From: Ilyonectria destructans
Lineage: Eukaryota > Ascomycota > Sordariomycetes > Hypocreales > Nectriaceae
Assembly: GCA_020740775.1 (NCBI GenBank)
Contig: JAHEWK010000018.1
Span: 1,116,001-1,180,000, forward strand
Direction: 5' to 3'
Length of the DNA: 64,000 nucleotides
The notes below the pieces were generated by a model. The model did no database searches and was not told the DNA's origin. It worked only from the letters and a program-made list of their open reading frames with translations. Made by a program: the position numbers and the translations under genes. Shown here piece by piece: positions 22,275 through 33,288 of the stretch. The stretch's first letter is position 1. Every line of letters starts with the position of its first letter.

Positions 22275-24769
22275 ATGGAGCCGCCTTTTTTCGTGAGTAA
22301 CACTGCTGTTGATACGCACAGTGTGTTGATAGGCACTGACAATCTAAGACAATCAATGCTTGCAACCGCTGCAGGAAACGCAAGGCGCGATGTGACACAG
22401 GTATGACGCCCCGGAGCGAGTTATGCATGATGCAATCAGCTCCTCCATGCAGGACGCTGTAAGTAACGCTCGTCAAGGCATCCCGGCTTGTGGTCCATGT
22501 CAGAACTCTGGCTCGACTTGCGAATACACAGACCCACGCTCGAAGAACACGTATCTGCGAGATTTCATCCAAGTTCTCGAGGATCAGTTGGCAAGCCTCG
22601 AGAGAGAGGTTGCAGAAGCGAGATCCCAGGATTCTATCAAGGGCGACCATTCAGACCATGGCCAGAAGCTACCCGCGGTTGCTGCGAGTGGTGGCAAGGA
22701 GAGTCAGGCTCATCCAGACTTGATCCGCCTTGAAGCAGGAGGCGATGCTCATTTTCTCGGTGTTTCTAGTGGTGGGTACCATATCCATATCCATTATCAT
22801 GTTGGTACTGATTGAACCAGGCATGCACATGGCTCGCTCAGTCCTGGAGTCTGCCCAGCGGAACAACGCCAATCTCGAATCACGTCCGAAAGGCGATTCC
22901 TTCCCGTCTCCATCTCACTCATCCCAGAGCCATATCCATCACCGATCGCCACACCCGGCGCTCCCCTCCCACGAGACTGCAATGAATCTCCTCGATGTGT
23001 TTTTCAGCCAATACCAAATCCAGTATCCCATCCTAGTCGAGGACGATTTTACGACTCTAATCTCCTCATACTATTCAGAGATTGAGATGGGCACGCACCG
23101 TAAAGACCCATGGATAAAGTTTATGCTCAACATGTCGTTTGCTAGTGCGCTGGTATTTCTTTCTCAAGAGAACAGAGACGCATTGACGCTCGCACAGGAG
23201 TTCAGCTCAAATGCCATGGCTGAATTCAGCAGCATAATGCAGATCAAAAGCCTCCACACCTTGCAATGCTTGCTTTTGCTATTGCTGTATTCAGTTCTCA
23301 GTTCTTCATCAGCGCCTGTCTGGTACATATCTGGACTGTGTTCTAGAATGTGCGTGGACCTGGGACTCCATTCCGAGAGAACAATCGCGGTATCTGGGAA
23401 GGGGGAAGCGACTGAAGATGAGATCGACACCAAGAGGCGTCTATTTTGGGTCACCTATACCTTTGAAAGGACACTCAGCATAATGTTAGGCCGACCATTC
23501 ACCCTCGAAGATTCCACAATTGATGTCAAATTCCCCACGACGTCTCTACCAACCAGCAAGCGAAGCCAGATACTCCACTGGCTAAAGCTCCAACGACTGC
23601 AGAGCGAGATTGTCTCTCGGCTATACATCAGCCGAGACGAAGCGTCCCACACCCAAGGGGACCTTTCAAAATGGGTCACGGAGATGAATCAACAATTGGC
23701 GACATGGAATGATCAAGCTCTTTTGCTATCAGATTCGACAAGCTTCAACACGGATTGGTGGAGGTACTGGTACCAAAATGCCTTGCTAATCCTTCATCGA
23801 CCGTCACCTACCATTTCTCGGCCTGACCCTCAGACGCTGCATACATGTTACAACGCTGCGAAGAGTCTTATCCAACTCTCTTTCATCCGTGTCAACAAAG
23901 GGCTGACCGATTTTACGTGGCTAGAATTACACTACCAGGTCATGAGCGGCATCACGCTGTTGTTCCTGGTCTGGAATAGCCCAGACACAAGAACAGCAGC
24001 AAAGAACGAATGGATCACGTTTAAAAGTTGCCTGTCCCAGTGGGGATTCGTCTTGGATCGCCTGACGGAGCGCTGGGACCGGATGGCGAGACCCAAGCAG
24101 GTTCTTGTCAAGTTGGCAGATGCTACAGTGGAAGCTGTGGAGCGAGACTTTGTCAACTCTTCATCAAGAAGTGACGAGGGGCAAAGGCAAAAGAGGGTGC
24201 GGGATCAAGATCGCAGACGCTCAATAATGGAGCAACTGGGGTCTCCAGGAGTGCTGCTGGGAGATTCGGGCACCAACAAGAGAGGTTTTGACTTTTCACA
24301 AATCACAAGGGCGGAAGATGCATTTGGCATAGGGAATTCGGTCCAAGGGGTTTCTCCAACCTCCAGCAATAGCGGGCTGGTGCAAAACTCGACGTTCCAA
24401 GCGTTCAATATTTCCAACGCCGCCCACCAGGCGACTGAAGGAGTACCGCAACTATCATGGACAGTTCCACAGCCATCCAACGAGGCGATTCAGCACCAGC
24501 AGCCATTTGATGTAGTTGACCCGTCGATGACGGCGGATGTATCCGCGATGCTTGCCGATGAGATATGGCCCTGTCTTGGACCCTACGATAATACTGGCAT
24601 GCTTGGGGGTTTCGGGCTATTTGAGTATTTCCCAATGCCCATGGCGGGAGTGGAAGACACCGAAATGCAGGGACAAGGCATGTCTTCGAGAATTGAGGGA
24701 GTGGTTACGGATAGCGTGCTCAACTTTCGTGAAAGCTGGGAAGGGGAAGGTACGGATAATAGTGCCTAA
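22275..24769 (+). CDS. Zn2Cys6 transcription factor 3
   Basis: Four exons: 22275-22292 (only MEPPFF), 22349-22400, 22478-22771 and 22821-24769, giving 770 residues. Two introns bracket the zinc cluster. Splicing 22400 to 22478 gives the canonical CNRCRKRKARCDTGIPACGP and CQNSGSTC, with ligands C11, C14, C21, C28, C31 and C38; other acceptors break the spacing or the frame. A coil (YLRDFIQVLEDQLASLEREVA) follows. The middle homology domain spans about residues 170-500, with GLCSRMCVDLGLHSER and KRRLFWVTYTFERTLSIMLGRP as hallmarks. The C-terminal third is Ser/Gln-rich and acidic. The very short first exon is the least certain part. It lies 0.95 kb downstream of the sugar transporter on the same strand. 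Confidence 0.9.
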
Positions 24770-25096
24770 TAATTATAAGTACTCTGTCACTTACAGGCTC
24801 ATTATGTACTGAGGTAGTTACTGTATAATTACTTGTGTAGTGTTGTTCTAGGTACATGGAGGTGAAGTGGGATTATCTACAGTGCCGTGGTAGCAATGGG
24901 TTAATGATAGTCTGGTTATTTTATCTCGGCAAATCTATTCTATTCCATTGAATGATACTATTACAAGTATGTCTACTCACTCACGCTCCACTATCCACGC
25001 GCTGCTGTTGTTTGCGTAACCTTTTTCCTATCAAGCCGGAGAGATACCCACTAAGGAACAATACTCCAAGTCTAAAAGGAAGTCAGTACTGGGTGT
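24770..25096. other. Convergent intergenic region
   Basis: 327 bp between the 3' ends of Zn2Cys6 factor 3 and membrane paralogue A. No feature beyond 3' UTRs was seen. Confidence 0.4.
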
Positions 25097-25846
25097 TCAC
25101 TGCAACAGGGATAATTTTAGGAAAGGGAAATCGCACATTCCAAAGACTCTGTACACCCCAATTGCTCGGATGAGGCCATCGCCGACCCGGCACTGGGCGC
25201 TTCCAGAACCGCTTTTGCAGGGAGATTGATCCACCGCAGACCAGACACAACTGCCTGTAATCATCGGATCCAAAATGAGAAAGTAAATCCATATATTTAA
25301 TACGCCTTTGCCGATTTCCCTGGTTCGTGCGCTGGGTTGGAAACATGGGGATTCGATCTCCAAAATGGGGCGAACAATTATTACAAGAATCATACTGCCA
25401 ATCTCGACGGTGCTCGCGATGATGCTTATCAAGCTAAACGAAGATAAGTAGTGTACCAAGGAAGCGGGAATCCGTACTCACACTTCGGCGGTGGCCTCGT
25501 GCAGGCTAATTTTCGTGATTGGCATCCATGATAGTACCACACTAATGGTCCACGGCGTGAAGAATACCAGGATCCAGCAAATAGATTCGACGTCCTTCCG
25601 CCAGCCTCTGAGCTGTGCCGTCGCAATCGGATCGTTCTGCTCTGGAGGAGCGGGGATTGTGACGACGTTCTCGTTCTCGTTCTGGGGGATCGAAGCACGA
25701 CGAGGAGCAGAGTCTGCGGCGTTGGTGACGGTGACATTGCGAATAGTCTCTTCGCGCGGGTATGGCGCATCGGCGAAGCCTATCACTTCACTATCGTCGT
25801 CGGCATCGTCGCTATGTGGCGGCGACTTTGGTGTCTCGGTGCTCAT
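25097..25846 (-). CDS. Small multispanning membrane protein, paralogue A
   Basis: Two exons, 25482-25846 and 25097-25433, with a 48 bp GTGAGT...TTTAG intron, giving 233 residues. The hydrophilic acidic N-terminus (about 80 residues, with motif GFADAPYP) is followed by hydrophobic segments ICWILVFFTPWTISVVLSW, IIASTVEIGSMILVIIV and IWIYFLILDPMITGSCVW, then a Cys-flanked loop CKSGSGSAQC and a last helix GDGLIRAIGVYRVFG. It is clearly related to the gene at 26492-27046: both share SW(M/L)P(I/L)TKISL(H/D)EA, the Cys loop and the position and phase of the intron. I do not recognise a named family. The tandem same-strand arrangement indicates local duplication. Confidence 0.75.
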
Positions 25847-26491
25847 GGTAGCTAGGATCTACGGATGGCGACAGTAGCAAGAATAGTCTTCAGGCGGAGA
25901 TGTACCAAGAGGAAAATAATCGAGCCATCTCGGTCAGAAGATGCCTGCAAAAGCATGTCAGCCTTACAGTCCAGTCGGGCGTAGGCAGAATGGGTGTGCC
26001 TCACGTTGCGTTGTCGAAGGAGCTGATGCATTGCCCCGCTACCAAGTGGATGGGATCAATTGGGTGCACACGACTCCAATGTCTTTCAGCTGGTCGTGTT
26101 AGGAATCTAGTGATTGGACAAAGAGTTTTCTAGGCATCCCCCGCCCGAAAACGCCTCGCCATCCGTGTAAGGCATACTTCATTGTAGATGCGTATAATCG
26201 AGCAACAGGACTGATGTCCTAGGCAATCCCGTGATTTAATTTAATTATAAAGTGAGCTTCGAGATACATCGCTCGCATATTCTATCTCTTAAACATGCCT
26301 GTTCAAGTACATGTAGAATGTGGCCCCATGTCTAAATTGCCCCATCAGACTTGGCTAACCCTTTGCTGTCGTCGGAAACGCAAGACTCGCGTTACAAAGT
26401 CATTTATAGCCCAACAAAAGCCGAGAGCTACGAATCTGGAAGGCCGTTAGCGAAAATTCATTAATATCGAGACTCACAGGGTGGAAGAATC
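25847..26491. other. Spacer between tandem paralogues
   Basis: 645 bp between paralogues B and A; holds the promoter of A and the 3' UTR of B. No other feature was recognised. Confidence 0.4.
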
Positions 26492-27046
26492 TTACGTCCC
26501 AATGGCTCTGTATATCCCAATTGTTACAAAGAGGCCAGTCCCAACCTTGCAATCAGCACTTGTAGAGTCACTTTCGCACTGAAGTGATAATCCGAGCCCA
26601 AAAACAAAGCAACCCGTGGCTATCGGTTCTACAATGATAAGGCCAAACCAAAATGTGAAGATTGCGGGCCTTGTGCCGGCTGCGAGTGACAGAGATAGGA
26701 TGCTCAAATAACGGTAAGCGGCCCCAAGGAGCAAGATACCGCCCACCTCGATAGAGCTGGGAATGATGCTGAGTAGACTATAGAAATGGTAAGCAGTGTG
26801 AAGTAGATTGGATGTCAGGTATACTTGCACTCCTATAGATGCCTCGTCGAGACTGATCTTGGTGAGAGGCAGCCACGAGAGAATCATTCCAATGACCCAG
26901 GGCAAGCAAACTAACAAACCCTTGAAAGCGAACTCGGCGGATCCCATCAGCCTTTCAGAATTATCTTCCGATAGCGTGCTAATTTGCACAGGAGGACGGG
27001 TTGCAGTTGATGCTGACGCGTCGGCGAATCCTGTCGTGCGCCCCAT
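26492..27046 (-). CDS. Small multispanning membrane protein, paralogue B (GC-AG intron)
   Basis: Two exons, 26829-27046 and 26492-26777, giving 167 residues. The 51 bp intron (26778-26828) starts with GCAAGT and ends TATAG. It lies at exactly the same codon and phase as the GT-AG intron of paralogue A, so removing it restores EASIGV-LLSIIPSS against EATAEV-LISIIAST. The intron has no stop and a length divisible by three, so the unspliced frame stays open. Three or four membrane segments and the loop CESDSTSADC match A. The start is uncertain: the codon aligned with A's ATG is CTG (followed by AGCACC in both), so I chose the next ATG (27046, MGRTTGFADA). A longer frame begins at 27214, but a TATATATATA box at 27179-27188 lies inside it, which argues against that start. 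Confidence 0.7.
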   Translation of the reverse strand: MGRTTGFADASASTATRPPVQISTLSEDNSERLMGSAEFAFKGLLVCLPWVIGMILSWLPLTKISLDEASIGVQVYLTSNLLHTAYHFYSLLSIIPSSIEVGGILLLGAAYRYLSILSLSLAAGTRPAIFTFWFGLIIVEPIATGCFVFGLGLSLQCESDSTSADCKVGTGLFVTIGIYRAIGT

Positions 27047-27178
27047 TGCCACAGTCGATATTGCACTTCGTGGCGGTAGTTTTGGTATGATGGTGCTCAG
27101 TATAACTGGTGTAATCAACGTTGGGTGCGAGTGAGGGTGTATGCTAGAAACTGCTCTTGAATCGGCGAACCGAGAAGG

Positions 27179-27188
27179 TATATATATA
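27179..27188 (-). promoter_or_regulatory. TATA-like box of paralogue B
   Basis: TATATATATA lies about 130 bp upstream of the ATG at 27046. It favours a transcription start inside the longer open frame and hence the shorter protein. Confidence 0.4.
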
Positions 27189-27827
27189 GCAACTTGGATT
27201 ACAGGAAACCTCACAAGGTAACAATGCGTAGTGCATTGCCCAAGGAAACAGTGTTTTGCCCCGCTATAATGTGGATAGGGTCAGTAAGATCAACGGATAA
27301 TACCTGGAGATGCTAGGTCCATGAAGATGTTGATTTGGCACTGGGATGATCCAATTGATTAATCTCTAGGTTTGTCCTGAGTAGTAGCGCCTCACCTGAC
27401 TATCATGGGCCATTCCACACGCGTGACGCAATATAGCCATATATATAATCAAGACTCACGGCGCTTACAGTGTTTACATAGCCTCAAATTACTCCGGGGT
27501 GAGCGAACCTAATGGCCGATTGCACATTGTTCATGAGTTTTACTGGTCTGACTGGTGTTTACACTTCGTCTGTACGCATCTCTGAACCGCATGATCTCAC
27601 TTAGGTTTTGAATCCCCACGATTTTTCCTGTGGCTTAGTAAAAGGTTTGCAGCTGCAGCCATTCTGGGGATGGGAGCTCAGACGGGTCGCAACCCTGGTG
27701 ATTGTACTTGGCTTGTGACATGCCCAATATCGCCGCGACCCAAGCATATTTAACGAGCATGTTACGTCTAACTAGCCTAAGTTGAGAAATTACATTGAAT
27801 CTAACGCCAAGGGCCTAGAAAGTTCCC
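27189..27827. other. Intergenic region
   Basis: About 640 bp between paralogue B and the 3' end of the FAD oxidoreductase gene. No feature was seen. Confidence 0.4.
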
Positions 27828-30249
27828 TTACTCGTATGCACGAACCTCAAAGATGCCTCCGAGTACATGCTCTCCTCCATTCAGCTCCAGAACCTCGACC
27901 CCGATCTTACTAACCAAAACATCGGATTCCAAGAGTGCTTCGCGTCGCGATAGGTAGTTGTTGTCCTCCAAGAAGAGCTCCGCCTCTGCGCCCTGGTGCG
28001 AGAGGTCAACGATTCGCCACTTTTTCACGCAGAAAGGGATATCTCGTTCCGGATGGCCGCGTTGGACTGACTCTAGAGCATGGTCGTAGTCTGTATCGAA
28101 GTGCACCACAACCTTGCTCAATTTGACTGGCGAATCCCAAGAGACTGTTAGTATCTTTCTATCGCCTTGATTGAATGCCGGTACCCAGCAGTTAGTTCGC
28201 TTTGTTGGACGCGGCACGCCATTCCGGATATTCTCAGCCGACCAGGCCTGTAATGGAGGCTCGACTGTCAACGCAAGGTTGTGACCCATGGGCCTGCGGA
28301 CTGGTGTCCACCGCTCGAACAAATCCACCCCAACGTCCTCATCCATGTGCTGATCACACTCGTGTTCGACAGTCATAAGCGCCGAGACACGCTTTAGAGT
28401 AGTTGAGATAGCCACCAAGTCATTCTGCATAAAGCAGAGGAATACATATTGCGCCTGCGGGTTCGAGACATCCAGCTCGATAGAGATCTGATTTGATCCC
28501 GCCTTTAGATCAAATTGTTTCTCTGCGAGGATATTCTCCGGAGTGTAATTGTAGGGCTTCTGCGAGCCGCGAAGCTGGACTTGAAGAGTGGTGTCTTCCA
28601 CTGCGAGGACCGTCACAAAGAACTTTGGCACAGGCCCCGCGGGTAACGGCAGCATTTGCGCCAAGCTTCGGACCAGAACCTTTGCGGGTCCATCTGCTGG
28701 GAGCGTGGAAAGCTCGAATGTAGATGAGCCTTCAATAGAGCTGGCCTGACGCACGAGGTCTTCAGGGTCGTTTAGTTTATATCCAGGAATAAACTGGCCA
28801 AATCTCATAAGCTCAAGCTGAAGATTCTTCATGTTATCTTTAGCCAAGAGTTGAATGGGATCGACGGATAGCTTTTTGCATAGGGATGCAGCAACACCCA
28901 GGGCATTGGAATTGGCACCACACGTCGCCATGACCCGAGTCGAGGCAAAAGCCACATGGCTCGCGGAGATGGTGCGACCTCCGTACATCAAGTTCGGGAT
29001 CTCGGAACAGACCATTGACGAGAAGGGAATCTGGTAGACACCTGGAATAGGAAGTTAGAGACTTGGTCTGAATGCACGAATGGTAGCTACGCATAACGGA
29101 CCCTTGGAGTGAAGCTGGGTACAACCGTCAACTTCAGAAAAGACTCCATCGGCAGGATGTAAATCAAGCGACCAGCCTCCAAAAGATACCGCATCGGAGT
29201 GGAAGCGTTGTTCCACAATATCCTGTTGTTTCATGATAGTTGGACCGACTGCTATCGTGTTAAACATCTTCCCTTTCAGATGTCTCAACAAACTCACTGA
29301 ACCGTCGGCTTTCTCGTTTGCCTGGAATTGTCCCCACCCACTCAAGAGTGAGGTTTTCGGCCTCCGGAAAGCGCCCTGAGTTTTTAAAGTAGTCCCAGAC
29401 GCCGTACACGACCTTCCAGAGCTCCCACTTGATTTCCTCGGTGTCATGTACGGTGTCCAATCTGCCACCGTACTCGATCCACCACAGCCGGCATCCCATC
29501 TCTTTGGTGCTGAAGCTCTTGAATCTTGGGATTTCGGACTCGACATCCTTCAAGGCGTAAGACGGAGCAACGAATTTGGTGGGGCGCCCGGCATCCTTGG
29601 AGTAGAAGTAGATGGAATGGCCGAGCAAGTGGCCGTACTCAGAAGACGGGGCAAACTTCTCGCCGAATTCGTCGCGCTGCTCTGCGCCCACGCGGAAGGG
29701 GGCTCCGGCTAAGAATGACAAGGCGCCATCGCCTGTACAGTCGATGTATTGAGGTGCCTTTACCGTGAACATCAAGGACGTCTGGGATGAGAATGCCTTG
29801 ATGGTGTCGATCCGGTCGCCGGCCTTGTCACATGCGACTAACGCCGTGTTCAGATACAGCTTAATGCCGGGCTCGCTGCAGACCTTGTCAAGAAGGACTG
29901 TATCAAGAAGAACGGGGTTTCCTTCAGGGTTGCGATGCAAGTTCTCGAGCAGGATCTCATCAAGCAACCCGCCCTCTCGCGCATATCGATTGTTATTGAA
30001 CATGTGTGACGTCGCGCCCAAGATCCACAAGCGGACTTCGCTGGACGCATTTCCCCCGAGTACTGGCCGGTCTTGGATCAAGATAACCGAGAGGCCCTGG
30101 CGAGCGGCTGTGATGGCGGCGATGGTTCCGGATAGGCCGCCGCCACAGACACACAAGTCGGCCTGTACGTGACGATCCTCATACTGGCGGGACGACGCGG
30201 CAGGTTCGCGGCGGAGGACGGGGTCATGGACGATGCGAGCGGGGGCCAT
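27828..30249 (-). CDS. FAD-dependent oxidoreductase (FAD_oxidored family)
   Basis: Three exons, 29298-30249, 29102-29251 and 27828-29041 (introns 46 and 60 bp; the second uses a GTCCGT donor), giving 771 residues. It opens with a dinucleotide-binding motif DLCVCGGGLSGTIAAITAAR (glycines at 36-41), followed by RPVLGGNASSEVRLWI, the hallmark of the PF12831-type FAD_oxidored family. PGKRESRRF, MKQQDIVEQRF, GGWSLDLHPADG and MYGGRTISASHVAFASTRVM are further conserved blocks, partly created by splicing. After about residue 560 a beta-rich C-terminal module carries the carbohydrate-type features AWSAENIRNG and KWRIVDL, resembling a galactose-binding-like fold. The substrate is unknown; bacterial relatives often occur in glycan-degradation loci. 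It is divergent from Zn2Cys6 factor 4. Confidence 0.88.
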
Positions 30250-31001
30250 GGTGGAATGCAGTACAGAGAGAAGGTTGTCAATGAGGCTACGACAGACTCA
30301 GGATGCTGGGTCTAGGGAATGGTTATCTATGATATATGTTCGCACATCGCCCGCCGCAGCGTCCCACAAATGGAGGCGTGGCAAATCATCAGAACCAGCT
30401 CGTCAAAGGGCCCGATTGCACAACACGAAGTGACGCGATGCAGTCTCTAAGCAGCGAGAATCTCTCCGCCGTGATATCGCGGAACGCCCGACGGCCTCAT
30501 GTTGGCCCAGAGACCCATGCAACCGGCGGTTCCGTCTGTCCCCGCACGCTGCAGCGCCAACACCGACTAACTACATTGTGACGACTGGGAATCGCGGGAT
30601 AAAGCCGCTTGAGAGGCCAGGATCAATCGATAGTGCAGTATCAGCTGCGGGGGCCTGCGGGGAAGCTCCACAGGTTCAGAACCTGCTTGTGGCCTCGGTT
30701 CTGAATCTCAGAGCAAGACACCGATCCCGCAAGCAATCGCAGTTCTTTCTTCAATTCGACAGATGAGACATTGATTACGAATTCTCGAGATTGGGCCGTT
30801 TAACTACTCCCTGCGGTTTCATGTCGTTGCACTCGACGAGGGAATCAATGCTTGCGGAGAGGAAATCTGCTGGTACGGAACATTCCTTCTCAACACCAGG
30901 GTGATGACAGCGTCCACGAATGAAACCGGGCAGGATCTAAGTGGTTGCCTAACTCATAATAATTGATTCACTCTACTATAGCATCATATTAACGAGCCGG
31001 A
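30250..31001. promoter_or_regulatory. Divergent promoter region (FAD oxidoreductase / Zn2Cys6 factor 4)
   Basis: 752 bp shared upstream region. It holds a perfect palindrome AGGTTC-A-GAACCT (30672-30684), and part of it (TTCAGAACC, 30675-30683) is repeated inverted as GGTTCTGAA (30697-30705). This compact cluster is a candidate operator; the binding factor is unknown. Confidence 0.45.
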
Positions 31002-32963
31002 ATGAGTCAAGCACCCACTCCATTAGAAGGACGGCGGCGCCGTGATGTTCCATTGCGCATCTCGCAGGTCTTCTCCGCGTGCACCTTTTGCAAGACGCGC
31101 AAGATCAAGGTAATCCCATTGCCCTTTACATCTAGCTACCAACTGACAATCTTTTGGCAGTGCGATGGCATAGCACCAATATGCGGCGGTTGCACCAAGT
31201 TCGGCCGAGGATCGACTTGCTCTCTGTCGTCGAAATCATCGCATGGTCGTGATTATCCCACCCACCTACAAACCAAGATCCAGCGTCTTCAAGCCGAGCT
31301 GCAACGCCGCCAAAATAATTCCTCGTCACCTCCTCTTGATTGCGATGCGCTCGACGACCAAGGCCACCAAACGTCCATGATCGACAATTTGATTGCAGAA
31401 ATCGGCGCCCTTCCCATCTTAGCCTCATCCTACGCTTCAACATTTGACGGGCCATCACTTTCCACAGTGGTGCTCGCAGCAGCAAGCAAAAGCCCCCTTT
31501 CGTCTCCATCCAGTCTGGAATTGTCCCAGAATCCCCGCGAATATTTGCCCAAACAGAACACGGCGCTGAAACTGGTTCAACACTATATCACACACATATA
31601 TCCCCGGCTGCCATTCTTTTCCATCCAAGGATTCTGGGCTCAGTTCAACCACGTCTACGCAACAACTTCTGTTCCCCTGGCTAGTGGCATAATTCAGTCG
31701 CCAACGTATGAGACGGCGAACGGATTACTGGACGAAACTCCGGAAATCAGCAGGGCCCGACTTAGCGAGGGCACCAGTTTCTTCACAGTCCTCCTCGTCC
31801 TCGCCATTTCCACTTCAAGCCTGTCTCGGAGCACTGCAGATCCAGCCAAGCGTCTTTTCCATGCGGCAATGATGTTTCGTGAGGCTGCAATACTGCCGAA
31901 CACAATCGGAGGGGTCCAGTCCATCTTGTTTCTCATACAATTTGCCACCTTGAACCCTTCGATCCTTGATGCTTGGTATCTTATTGGCGTCGGAATGCGG
32001 AACTGTGTGGACCTAGGACTTCACCAAGATCCGTCGGAATCAATCAGTCCAAGCCTTCTTGAAACTCGCCGCCGACTTTGGTGGAGCATGTACTCGTTCG
32101 ACCGCTCCATGAGTCTCGGTTGCGGGCGACCGACCGAGATTGCCGATGCCGTAATCAATGCTCACTTGCCAACATTCAAGATCGAGTCAAGCGCAACAGA
32201 GATTGAGGTGGAGGGATACCTACAGCGCTATCGGGTGCTTCAGATTCAGTCTCTCATCTACGATCGCCTAAACAGCATGCCTGACACAGAGAAAGATGGC
32301 AACATTAACATTGTGGCGGAATTAAGAACGAAATTAACCACATGGAGGCAGGGTAACTCGCCATTGCACAGCCAAACACTGGTTGACAGCGAATGGCTCA
32401 TGGGAAAGATCTTGCTGCTTCGGCCCTGCCGTCGAATCCCAGACCGAAGCTGCGGCGATTTGGCAGAGCTTTGGGAGTCAGCACTTGGGTTTGTAGCCCT
32501 ATACCGACAGCTGGTCGAGTCAAATTCAATATTCTACGTCCAAATCGCTTCGGAAAAGGTATACTGGACAGGATTAGCAATGCTGTACAGCTATTGGAGA
32601 CTTCGCGAAGAGACAGCCGACGGCGAACCCGAGACGTCAGCGATTCGGCCGGTCGATCTGTGGATGGCAATCCAGGATGTGGCGTTCATCCTTCGGACAT
32701 TGAGTGAACGCTGGGAGGATGGGAAGACACTGGCAAGCGAGTTTGAGGCTACAAGTGGACGCGTGGTGGCACTTATGGAAGCGGGTGGCGATGCAGACAA
32801 TCTGGCGACAAAGTTGCCCGTCGAGGTTGTCAATTTCCAGGACTATGCAAGCTTGACGAGCATTCGCATATCTGCAACAGGAGCGCGCATGTGCGGGATG
32901 GGGATCGCTGAAGCCGATGACGAGCTGCAGGGGCTGATATTAGAGATGATTTCTGGGCGATAA
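31002..32963 (+). CDS. Zn2Cys6 transcription factor 4
   Basis: Two exons, 31002-31109 and 31161-32963, giving 636 residues. The 51 bp intron is in frame and free of stops, so an unspliced reading is also open (653 residues). Splicing is required to bring CTFCKTRKIK next to CDGIAPICGGC...C, giving ligands C27, C30, C37, C44, C47 and C56. A coil (LQTKIQRLQAELQRRQ) and the middle homology domain (about residues 180-470) follow, with LIGVGMRNCVDLGLHQDP and RRRLWWSMYSFDRSMSLGCGRP. It is divergent from the FAD-dependent oxidoreductase, its most likely target. The iron-type esterase gene lies 325 bp downstream on the same strand. Confidence 0.92.
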   Translation: MSQAPTPLEGRRRRDVPLRISQVFSACTFCKTRKIKVIPLPFTSSYQLTIFWQCDGIAPICGGCTKFGRGSTCSLSSKSSHGRDYPTHLQTKIQRLQAELQRRQNNSSSPPLDCDALDDQGHQTSMIDNLIAEIGALPILASSYASTFDGPSLSTVVLAAASKSPLSSPSSLELSQNPREYLPKQNTALKLVQHYITHIYPRLPFFSIQGFWAQFNHVYATTSVPLASGIIQSPTYETANGLLDETPEISRARLSEGTSFFTVLLVLAISTSSLSRSTADPAKRLFHAAMMFREAAILPNTIGGVQSILFLIQFATLNPSILDAWYLIGVGMRNCVDLGLHQDPSESISPSLLETRRRLWWSMYSFDRSMSLGCGRPTEIADAVINAHLPTFKIESSATEIEVEGYLQRYRVLQIQSLIYDRLNSMPDTEKDGNINIVAELRTKLTTWRQGNSPLHSQTLVDSEWLMGKILLLRPCRRIPDRSCGDLAELWESALGFVALYRQLVESNSIFYVQIASEKVYWTGLAMLYSYWRLREETADGEPETSAIRPVDLWMAIQDVAFILRTLSERWEDGKTLASEFEATSGRVVALMEAGGDADNLATKLPVEVVNFQDYASLTSIRISATGARMCGMGIAEADDELQGLILEMISGR

Positions 32964-33049
32964 GCTTGCCCACGGTCTTTGCCCAGCTAGGCACCGAGCA
33001 AGCGGGTTAACCTCATGACGAGTATCCCGGAATACTAACGCTGCACTTG

Positions 33050-33120
33050 ATCTGATAAAAAGAGCAGATAATCAACTTCCGATGTCGCTGTGGGGCAATC
33101 TGATTACCGTAATCTGATGG
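33050..33120 (+). promoter_or_regulatory. Cluster of SreA/URBS1-like GATA sites
   Basis: ATCTGATAA at 33050-33058 matches the ATCWGATAA consensus of fungal iron-responsive GATA repressors (SreA/Urbs1 type). AGATAA (near 33067) and the near matches ATCTGATTA (33098-33106) and ATCTGATGG (33112-33120) follow within 70 bp. The cluster lies 170-240 bp upstream of a siderophore-esterase-like gene. The motif match is direct; iron regulation is inferred. Confidence 0.55.
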
Positions 33121-33288
33121 AGAAGATCAGGGCCAGTTGGCTGTGGATCCCCTTACCTTGACGAACGGGTACCGGAGGTAAGAATGATAGACGCGAATAC
33201 CACGGTGCCCTTGCGCGGCATATTAAATCCCACTGGCCAAGCAAACCAGCCGTCTCATAAACCTCACCCTCACCAGCACCGCAGAGCC

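Noticed and set aside
27047..27214. N-terminal extension of membrane paralogue B from the upstream start
   Set aside because: A TATA-like box lies inside it and paralogue A has no counterpart for the first part.
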